From Planctomycetaceae bacterium (GTDB lineage: Bacteria; Planctomycetota; Planctomycetia; Pirellulales; Pirellulaceae), in contig DNPC01000160.1 in NCBI GenBank assembly GCA_003501565.1, positions 1 through 6,531 on the forward strand: a stretch of 6,531 nt of DNA, read 5' to 3'. The translations under genes were made by a program, and so were the position numbers. Below, one piece after another: positions 1-5,386 of this stretch. A model generated the notes under the pieces. That model searched no databases, was not told the origin of the DNA, and was given only the letters and a program-made list of their open reading frames with translations. Position 1 is the first letter of the stretch; every line of letters starts with the position of its first letter.

Positions 1-669
1 AACACCGCTGGTTTTAAGCCGCACATGTCGATGCTGCAGAGCCAGCATGCCGAAGCAATTGCCGAAGGCGAGGTTCAAGCCGGAAGCGGCGGCATCGATG
101 ATGTCGGAGGCGGAATTCAAGTCAACGCCCCGAGAACGATGTTCGAACAAGGGCCTGTCCAGCAGACCGGCAATGATACCGATTTTGCTATCGTCGATGA
201 GGGCAGTTTCTTTTCGGTACAACGCGGCGATAAGCAATTGTTGACGCGAGCCGGCAACTTCATGTTCGATGCTTCCGGGATGCTCGTAACTCAGAACGGC
301 GAGACGGTCCTGTCCGAAAATGGTGGTCCAATTTTCATCGATCCATCTCGTGCATGGGAGGTGATGGACGATGGCGCCGTTGTTCAAGATGGTGCTAGGC
401 AGATGGTGGGGCTGTTTCGGCCGGGCGCGTTGGGCGATCTGTCACGCGTCGGCGACAACATGTTCCAGTCTCTGTCTGCCTTGCAGACAGTCCCAAACGC
501 TGAGCGGAACGTAGTGCGTGGCTCCCTAGAAATGTCCGCCGTCACCCCAACCAAGGCGATGATGGAATTGATCGAAGCAACGCGGATGTATGAAGCGAAC
601 ATCAAGATGATTCAGAACCAAGATGAAGCCAGCGGTCAACTCCTCAGCCGCGTCCTACGCCAAGCCTAG
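1..669 (+). CDS. flgF: Flagellar basal-body rod protein, FlgF-like (5' end missing)
   Basis: The reading frame is open from base 1 and the first visible residues, NTAGFK, are the end of the conserved N-terminal motif of rod and hook proteins (ANNLANxxTxGFK). The gene therefore starts upstream, probably about 30 codons outside the window; the first visible ATG (base 25) is internal. The middle holds the FlgE/F/G core pattern (DFAIVDEGSFFSV, then LLTRAGNFMFD and GMLVTQNGE). The C-terminus has the family helix that pairs with the N-terminal one: MMELIEATRMYEANIKMIQ, followed by QDEASGQLLSRVL. The product builds the proximal part of the periplasmic rod and is exported by the flagellar type III system. 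FlgF is preferred over FlgG because a full FlgG follows directly and because this C-terminus resembles FlgF more. The gene ends in two consecutive in-frame TAG codons. A FlgG paralogue or other proximal-rod protein is the main alternative. Confidence 0.85.
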   Translation, partial: NTAGFKPHMSMLQSQHAEAIAEGEVQAGSGGIDDVGGGIQVNAPRTMFEQGPVQQTGNDTDFAIVDEGSFFSVQRGDKQLLTRAGNFMFDASGMLVTQNGETVLSENGGPIFIDPSRAWEVMDDGAVVQDGARQMVGLFRPGALGDLSRVGDNMFQSLSALQTVPNAERNVVRGSLEMSAVTPTKAMMELIEATRMYEANIKMIQNQDEASGQLLSRVLRQA

Positions 670-687
670 TAGATCTCGCTCCGATAT

Positions 688-694
688 AAAGGAA
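688..694 (+). promoter_or_regulatory. Ribosome binding site of flgG (decides the start)
   Basis: AAAGGAA is a good Shine-Dalgarno match. Its AAAGGA core ends 9 nt before the ATG at 703 but only 3 nt before the ATG at 697, so the second ATG is the better placed start. Confidence 0.6.
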
Positions 695-702
695 CTATGA
701 CC

Positions 703-1506
703 ATGAGTGTTCAGACACTTTATACCGCCGCGACCGGCATGGACGCGATGCAAACAAAACTAGATGTGATCGCTAACAACCTGGCGAACATCAACACGAC
801 AGCTTTTAAGAAGGATCGTGCCAACTTCGAGGACTTAGTTTACAGGACTGAGGCCTACCCAGGCATGCTGGATGCTGGGCAGCAACCCACGCCTGTGGGC
901 ACTCAGATCGGCCTGGGTACTCGCGTTCAGAGTACACAAAAAGACTTCAATCAGGGTGCTCTCCAAGACACCGGACGCCAGCTTGATGTCGCAATTGAGG
1001 GACCAGGATTCCTGGAAGTTCTCGATCCACTTACCCAAACTTCGATGTACACCCGTAGCGGCAACCTTGATGTTAATGCCGAAGGAACTCTGGTCATTGG
1101 GTCTGCACAAACCGGGCGGCCAATTGAACCGAATATCACTATTCCGCCCGATGCGACTGCGATCGTTATAGGCGCAAACGGCGAGGTAAGTGTCCGCCAA
1201 CCAGGGCAAGTCGAACTGACTCAAGTCGGTCAAATGAACATGGTTGGCTTTATCAATCCCGACGGGCTCCTTAAAGTCGGTGAAAACCTATACCAAGCCA
1301 CGGATGCCAGCAGTGCTCCACTACAGAGTACCCCCGGTGCAGACGGCCTTGGCATTTTGCGACAGGGGTCACTGGAGTCCTCCAACGTTGAACCTGTAGG
1401 CGAATTGATTGACCTCATAACCACGCAGCGCGGCTTCGAGCTCAACTCGCAGGCGGTGCAGGCAGGCGACCAAGTCATGCAGTTGATTTCCAATCTTCGT
1501 CGGTAG
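703..1506 (+). CDS. flgG: Flagellar distal rod protein FlgG
   Basis: FlgG polymerises into the distal rod, the drive-shaft segment crossing the P and L rings up to the hook. With the start at 703 the protein has 267 residues, close to the 260 of E. coli FlgG, and its N-terminus lines up with the family; an in-frame ATG two codons earlier (697) lies too close to the ribosome binding site. The N-terminal helix and motif are textbook: DVIANNLANINTTAFK at about 21-36, then FEDLVYRT at 42-49. The stretch after it (about 46-64, YRTEAYPGMLDAGQQ) corresponds to the FlgG-specific insertion that helps keep the rod straight. The core has DVAIEGPGFLEV and MYTRSGNLDV. The C-terminus carries GSLESSNVEPVGELIDLI and TQRGFELNSQAVQAGDQVM, the helix that packs against the N-terminal helix in the filament. 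There is no signal peptide, as expected for type III export. It follows the flgF-like gene by 33 nt. Confidence 0.97.
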   Translation: MSVQTLYTAATGMDAMQTKLDVIANNLANINTTAFKKDRANFEDLVYRTEAYPGMLDAGQQPTPVGTQIGLGTRVQSTQKDFNQGALQDTGRQLDVAIEGPGFLEVLDPLTQTSMYTRSGNLDVNAEGTLVIGSAQTGRPIEPNITIPPDATAIVIGANGEVSVRQPGQVELTQVGQMNMVGFINPDGLLKVGENLYQATDASSAPLQSTPGADGLGILRQGSLESSNVEPVGELIDLITTQRGFELNSQAVQAGDQVMQLISNLRR

Positions 1507-1561
1507 ATAGACATGCGAGTCGTTCGTCGCCAATAGGCAGAACCTTCGGCTACGTCATCGT

Positions 1562-2635
1562 ATGAGTTCGAAAATGCTACAAAACGCAATTACGAAAATT
1601 CCGAGGATCACGGGGTGCCTGGCCGCCGTGGTACTCGCGTTGGGTTGCCAATCCAGTCTCGCGGAAGTCGTTCTCAAACTACGTGAGAACGCCCGGTGCG
1701 AAAGTACGGTTGTTACCTTGCGCGATATCGTGGAAGTAGTTGGCGGTGATGAAAAGAAGGTGTCTGGTGTCCTAGGGGCTGCACTCGGTCCGAGTCCACG
1801 TCCGGGCTCACCACAACGTTGGTACAAATCGGATATTGTTCAGCATCTTCAAGCCAGAGGGATCGACCGTCGCGCCATCCGTTGGTCTGGCCCAGAGCAC
1901 ACGACGCTCACCCGGGAACCGATCAAGATGGTGACTTACACCGGGAACCTTCAACCGGCGTTTGTCAATGAACGTATGCAGAATGCTGCCTCACTAAATC
2001 TGTCGCAGGCGATTCAAACTTACCTGCAGCAAGTAACTGGCAGCCAAACTCAGTGGGAAGTCGTTGTCCAGCCTGATGCCAAGGACGTCAAGACACTTCT
2101 CAACCGCCGCAATATCTTAGAGATCGGTGGCGGTAGTGATCCAATCGAGGGTCCTCAACAGTTCATCGTTCGCTTGCGTAATGCCGATCGCACAACGCGA
2201 ACTGTCCGAGTAAACGCAGAAGTCGGTCCTCCGGAAATGGTCGTCGTTGCAAGTCGCCCCTTGCGCCGTGACGAAGTTCTAACCGCAGAAGCACTCAAGT
2301 TGGCTGTCTTGCCCAAACAAAGACTGGCTGGGCAAAAGTACTTCACGCGTTTAGAGGACGTCCTCGGAAAACAACTACGTCGTAGCCTAAGCACCGGACT
2401 GCTGGTTACCGAACAGATCATCGGTGCGCCGGTCGTCGTGGAACGCATGCAACTGGTGACGGTTGAGTGTCGGGTTGGGACGATCGTGGTTAAGTCGCCA
2501 GGGAAAGCGCTGTCGTCAGGAGCAGTCGGAGAGTTGGTCGAAGTCGAATTGGAAGGCCGCCGCCGCTTGACTGGATCAGTCGTAGATTCGATGACAGTGC
2601 GCGTGAGCCCCAAAACGGCTGCAGTCGGTCGCTAG
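1562..2635 (+). CDS. flgA: P-ring assembly chaperone FlgA, large form
   Basis: FlgA is a periplasmic chaperone that binds FlgI and helps it form the P ring. Residues 13-34 make a Sec signal peptide: a basic start, the hydrophobic run CLAAVVLALG, and a signal-peptidase I site after SLA (34/35). Cys29 sits in LALGC, a poor lipobox, so lipidation is unlikely. Residues about 226-288 form the SAF domain (VVVASRPLRRDEVLTAEAL, later LEDVLGKQLRRSLSTGLLVT). Residues about 290-350 form the FlgA C-terminal beta domain (GTIVVKSPGKALSSGAVGE, then LTGSVVDSMTVRV). The protein has 357 residues against about 219 in E. coli; the excess is N-terminal (about 35-220), with no motif I can name. The ATG at 1562 has no Shine-Dalgarno sequence; an in-frame ATG four codons later is possible. 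The gene lies between the rod genes and the ring genes, which suits its role. Confidence 0.93.
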   Translation: MSSKMLQNAITKIPRITGCLAAVVLALGCQSSLAEVVLKLRENARCESTVVTLRDIVEVVGGDEKKVSGVLGAALGPSPRPGSPQRWYKSDIVQHLQARGIDRRAIRWSGPEHTTLTREPIKMVTYTGNLQPAFVNERMQNAASLNLSQAIQTYLQQVTGSQTQWEVVVQPDAKDVKTLLNRRNILEIGGGSDPIEGPQQFIVRLRNADRTTRTVRVNAEVGPPEMVVVASRPLRRDEVLTAEALKLAVLPKQRLAGQKYFTRLEDVLGKQLRRSLSTGLLVTEQIIGAPVVVERMQLVTVECRVGTIVVKSPGKALSSGAVGELVEVELEGRRRLTGSVVDSMTVRVSPKTAAVGR

Positions 2636-2693
2636 CGTTCACGCTGATTAGCTGCGCGTCGGAGCTTTAATGTATTGGCGGACAAAGTCGCAA

Positions 2694-2715
2694 GAAACAA
2701 ACGCTGGAAACAAAC
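2694..2715 (+). repeat. 9-bp direct repeat in the flgA-flgH gap
   Basis: GAAACAAAC occurs at 2694-2702 and again at 2707-2715, a 13-bp period. It lies about 120 bp before the flgH start, in the largest gap of the cluster. It could be a tandem protein-binding site or a chance A-rich repeat; the sequence alone cannot decide. Confidence 0.35.
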
Positions 2716-2779
2716 AACGCATCATGGACGGATGTGCTCAGGATCGACGCTAGAGGTGACGCACGTTAGCCGTGAATCG

Positions 2780-2794
2780 GGCCATTGGTTGGCC
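2780..2794. repeat. Short inverted repeat upstream of flgH
   Basis: GGCCA (2780-2784) and TGGCC (2790-2794) form a perfect 5-bp stem around a 5-nt loop. It is followed directly by the 8-bp palindrome GCTTAAGC (2795-2802). There is no T-run, so it is not a standard terminator. It could be a small operator, an mRNA structure, or nothing. Confidence 0.3.
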
Positions 2795-2821
2795 GCTTAA
2801 GCCATTTGCCGATATGAGATT

Positions 2822-2826
2822 GGAAG
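2822..2826 (+). promoter_or_regulatory. Ribosome binding site of flgH
   Basis: GGAAG lies 7 nt before the ATG at 2834, an optimal distance. The frame upstream closes at a stop codon (2798-2800) with no other ATG, GTG or TTG between, so the flgH start is well fixed. Confidence 0.6.
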
Positions 2827-2833
2827 TGATCTT

Positions 2834-3637
2834 ATGAGACTCCACCAAATCCAAACGCATTTAGCAACTTCAGTTGCAACGATTAGCTACATTGCCGTTT
2901 GTTTCGCATCACATGGGATGTCGGGTGCATTGGCACAAGAAAGCAGCTTGTTCCACAATCCACGTGGAATCCCCCAAGCTGCCCCACCACCTCCGTCGGC
3001 TCAAGGGGCAGCGGCCTCGATGGGAATGCCTGATCGATCAAGCACGGTAGCTCAACCCGTAATCCAAGGCCCTCAACTCGCTGGACCGGCACTAAGCTCA
3101 TCCCTATATTACCAACCTCAGCCGCAACAACGCGTTCTAAGAGTGCATGATATCGTCCGAATTCGCGTCGACAAATCCGCCCGGATGATTGCCGACGGGA
3201 TCGCTTCGGCTCGGAAGAATGGCATCTATGATTCAAGATTGGAAGAGTGGATTAGCATTCGCAATTTTGCCCTGAAGCCAGCTCCACAATCCGATGGTGA
3301 TCCGTCGGTCACTGGACAGACAAACCAACAATACCGCGCGAGCTCAACACTCAGCACTAGGGAGTCTTTGGTCTTCAATATTGCTGCCGAGATCGTTGAT
3401 ATCCGCCCCAATGGGAACATCGTGCTCTCTGCTAGAGAAAAAATCCTGGTTAACGACAATCGCTGGGAGATTGAGGTGACTGGGGAGTGCCAGGCCAGTG
3501 CCATCGGTCCGGACAACACTGTTCTCAGCGGTGACATCGTGAATACAAACATCGTCAAACGCGAGGCGGGACAAGCTCGCGACGGCTATCGCCGCGGCTG
3601 GTTCACGCAGTTCATGTCTCGTTTCCAACCGTTTTAG
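2834..3637 (+). CDS. flgH: Flagellar L-ring protein FlgH without a canonical lipobox
   Basis: FlgH assembles the outer-membrane L ring, the outer bushing around the rod. The conserved part begins near residue 101 (VLRVHDIVRIRVDKSA, matching the family GD-x-(L/V)-T-(I/V) strand). It continues with YRASSTLSTRESLVFNIAAE, then IRPNGNIVLSAREKILVN at about 190-207. It ends in the diagnostic tail around GYRRGWFTQFMSRFQPF (251-267; E. coli ends GWLQRFFLNLSPM). Residues 1-34 form a signal peptide ending ALA, with likely signal-peptidase I cleavage before QESS. Most FlgH proteins are lipoproteins, but the only Cys here in the signal region (Cys23, in IAVC) has Val at -1 and does not fit a lipobox. Residues 43-99 form a Pro/Gln/Ala-rich linker with a PPPP run. 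The protein has 267 residues against 232 in E. coli. It follows flgA by 198 nt. Confidence 0.95.
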   Translation: MRLHQIQTHLATSVATISYIAVCFASHGMSGALAQESSLFHNPRGIPQAAPPPPSAQGAAASMGMPDRSSTVAQPVIQGPQLAGPALSSSLYYQPQPQQRVLRVHDIVRIRVDKSARMIADGIASARKNGIYDSRLEEWISIRNFALKPAPQSDGDPSVTGQTNQQYRASSTLSTRESLVFNIAAEIVDIRPNGNIVLSAREKILVNDNRWEIEVTGECQASAIGPDNTVLSGDIVNTNIVKREAGQARDGYRRGWFTQFMSRFQPF

Positions 3638-3697
3638 ACTTCGCGGCACCGCACATACCACACCGCTTGAAGACGGCCCGCTTAGCCTTTTCGGTCC

Positions 3698-3712
3698 AGA
3701 CTGAATTCCAAC
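3698..3712 (+). repeat. 15-bp element upstream of flgI, copy 1
   Basis: AGACTGAATTCCAAC matches 14 of 15 bases with the element at 4933-4947 upstream of flgJ. It ends 22 nt before the flgI start codon. Function unknown; see the finding on the paired flgI and flgJ start regions. Confidence 0.35.
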
Positions 3713-3734
3713 ACAACGCAGAACGAATCAGCAG

Positions 3735-4925
3735 ATGAATTCCAGCATCCGACGAAGATCGCTCAATTGCACCTGTGCAGTCCTCGGCCTTGTGCTGATT
3801 GCATTACCGGTATCTGCTCAGCAAATTGCTCCCTCGCCACAGATTACTGGGGGACAATTCGCAGCCGGACAAAGCGGTCTGGTTGCCCCACCATCCCTTC
3901 CACCCCCGGCAATAACGGTTCGAGATATCTGCCGTGTCAAAGGACAGGAGCGGAACTCGCTCGAAGGGATCGGCTTAGTCGTCGGCCTCAATGGCACGGG
4001 AGATACCGATCCAGCAACGGTAGCCATGTTGGCAAGATTGACTCAGTCCCTGGGAGGCAGCATCGGCACCAACGCCCAGGGGTTTCCCAATGTGGCGGAT
4101 GTCGCCCAAGCGGCCAATGTCGCCAGCGTGGTTGTCTCAGTGGAACTGCCCCCCAGCGGCGCGCAACAGGGAGATCTGCTGGACTGCGAAGTGAATGCGA
4201 TTAGCGCGAGCAGCCTAGCAGGCGGCCGACTGATCGCCGCCTACATGTTGGGACCGCGGACAGACCAGCCACAGATCTACGCAATTAGCCGTGGACGAAT
4301 CTCCATGCCAGACGCAGATACACCCACAAGCGGCGTCATCTACAAAGGCTGCAAGATGGAGACGAACGTCATGAACGGTTTCTTTGCCGAGGATACGGTA
4401 ACGCTGATACTGGACGCCGACAACGCGAGTTTTTCCAATGCCGCTAGCGTTGAACAGGCAATCAATGAAATCAACGGCGATGCCTCACTCGATAGTGATC
4501 TCGGTAGCAGCGAGTCATACATCGAAGCCCAGGCGATTGATCAGATGCATATCGAAGTTAAGATCCCGCCTGTATACAAGGGCCGCGAAGTCGACTTTAT
4601 CGCGCTGCTAATGGAACAGCCGCTGAGCAACTTGAAAAACCGAAAAGTCGTCACGATTAACGAGCGAAGGGGAATTGTGGTCGTAGGCGAAGACGTTGTG
4701 ATCAGCCCGGTGGCGATTAATCATAAGAGCCTGAGTATCGAGGTGACGGGAAATCGTCCTGGATTTGTTGGCTTGGACCTCGAGAACCCCAAGCAGGCCC
4801 GGCCGCGCCTGAAGAACTTGCAAGATGCTCTAAACGCGTTAGACGTTCCCACCAAAGATGTCATCGACATCATCCTAACGCTTCACAAACACGGACAACT
4901 CTTCGGCGAAATCCGCCGCCTGTAG
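3735..4925 (+). CDS. flgI: Flagellar P-ring protein FlgI
   Basis: FlgI forms the P ring in the peptidoglycan layer around the rod. A Sec signal peptide spans residues 1-28 (basic IRRRS, a hydrophobic run, cleavage after VSA before QQ). A Pro/Gln/Gly-rich linker (29-58) precedes the family core, which opens with ITVRDICRVKG and the hallmark NSLEGIGLVVGLNGTGD at 75-90. Further family blocks are VASVVVSVELPP (129-140), SLAGGRLIAAYM (160-171), QIYAISRGRI (180-189), MHIEVKIPP (271-279) and the C-terminal NLQDALNALDVPTKDVIDII (361-380). The length of 396 is somewhat above E. coli FlgI (365). The two Cys that form the E. coli disulfide are not at their usual places; the mature protein has Cys66, Cys151 and Cys206 instead. 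The ATG has no clear Shine-Dalgarno sequence but directly precedes the signal peptide. It is 97 nt after flgH and 26 nt before flgJ. Confidence 0.98.
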   Translation: MNSSIRRRSLNCTCAVLGLVLIALPVSAQQIAPSPQITGGQFAAGQSGLVAPPSLPPPAITVRDICRVKGQERNSLEGIGLVVGLNGTGDTDPATVAMLARLTQSLGGSIGTNAQGFPNVADVAQAANVASVVVSVELPPSGAQQGDLLDCEVNAISASSLAGGRLIAAYMLGPRTDQPQIYAISRGRISMPDADTPTSGVIYKGCKMETNVMNGFFAEDTVTLILDADNASFSNAASVEQAINEINGDASLDSDLGSSESYIEAQAIDQMHIEVKIPPVYKGREVDFIALLMEQPLSNLKNRKVVTINERRGIVVVGEDVVISPVAINHKSLSIEVTGNRPGFVGLDLENPKQARPRLKNLQDALNALDVPTKDVIDIILTLHKHGQLFGEIRRL

Positions 4926-4932
4926 GCACCTT

Positions 4933-4947
4933 AGACTGAATTACAAC
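4933..4947 (+). repeat. 15-bp element upstream of flgJ, copy 2
   Basis: AGACTGAATTACAAC differs by one base from the element at 3698-3712. It fills most of the 26-nt gap between flgI and flgJ and ends 4 nt before the flgJ ATG. The different distances to the two starts argue against a ribosome-binding role. Confidence 0.35.
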
Positions 4948-4951
4948 TCCC

Positions 4952-5311
4952 ATGATTACGCGTTCCAACTCAATTCCAGCCGAAGCATCGCTAAGTTCTG
5001 CGAAGATGTCTGAACTGAAGCAGGCGGTTCAACAGCTTTCAGATTCACATCGAGGGGACGATAGCAAAGCCGCTGCTTCTGACGATGAGCTTCGCAAGAC
5101 GTTCCAAGATTTTGTCGGCCAAACCTTCTTTGGAGAGATGATCAAATCTCTTCGAAGCACTCAACAAGAAGCCGCCTACATGAATGGTGGACGTGCTGAA
5201 AAGATCTTTCAGGGCCAGCTCGACCAAACGCTGGCCGAAGAACTAAGTAATTCCAGTGCAGATAAAATCTCTGATCCGATGTACGATCTGTTCACTGCTG
5301 GCAGACAGTAA
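4952..5311 (+). CDS. flgJ: Single-domain FlgJ, rod-binding domain only
   Basis: The 119-residue product matches the N-terminal rod-binding half of FlgJ, which caps or scaffolds the growing rod in the periplasm. Residues 1-47 are polar and probably disordered. The domain runs from about 48 to 115: LRKTFQDFVGQTFFGEMIKS, then the NGGRAEKIF segment (78-86), QLDQTLAEELS (89-99) and a tail ending in DPMYDLF. E. coli FlgJ (313 residues) carries a C-terminal peptidoglycan hydrolase that bores through the wall. That domain is absent here: the frame stops normally and the next gene is unrelated and on the other strand. Many bacteria have such a short FlgJ and use a separate lytic enzyme. There is no signal peptide, consistent with type III export. 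No Shine-Dalgarno sequence precedes the ATG, and the 26-nt gap implies cotranscription with flgI. Confidence 0.92.
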   Translation: MITRSNSIPAEASLSSAKMSELKQAVQQLSDSHRGDDSKAAASDDELRKTFQDFVGQTFFGEMIKSLRSTQQEAAYMNGGRAEKIFQGQLDQTLAEELSNSSADKISDPMYDLFTAGRQ

Positions 5312-5386
5312 AGACAGTCCGCAGCAAGAACATTCCGCGGAGACTTTTCAGCAGGCGGTTCGCTGATTCTATTGCGTTAACTTCGT

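Noticed and set aside
25..27. ATG at base 25 as the start of the first gene
   Set aside because: The in-frame residues before it (NTAGFKPH) belong to the conserved rod-protein motif, so the gene is cut by the window edge.
835..1233. 132-codon ORF on the - strand opposite flgG
   Set aside because: It is fully inside the strongly conserved flgG frame and shows no recognisable domain or ribosome binding site.
1513..1536. Seven-codon leader ORF between flgG and flgA
   Set aside because: It has no ribosome binding site and no regulatory codon run; expected by chance.
1634..1651. Lipobox in FlgA (LALGC, Cys29)
   Set aside because: The -3 and -2 residues (Ala, Leu) do not fit, and a better signal-peptidase I site (SLA before EV) lies five residues on.
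2155..2613. 152-codon ORF on the - strand opposite flgA
   Set aside because: It lies wholly inside flgA and has a low-complexity Ser/Thr/Arg-rich translation with no motif; a shadow of the real frame.
2675..2692. Sigma-54 promoter (TGGCGG...GTCGCA) before flgH
   Set aside because: The GG and GC doublets are one base too far apart for a -24/-12 promoter, and the TTGC element is missing.
5312..5386. Intrinsic terminator between flgJ and lpxB
   Set aside because: Only weak 4-bp stems (such as CAGC/GCTG near 5350-5366) are present, with no following T-run on either strand.
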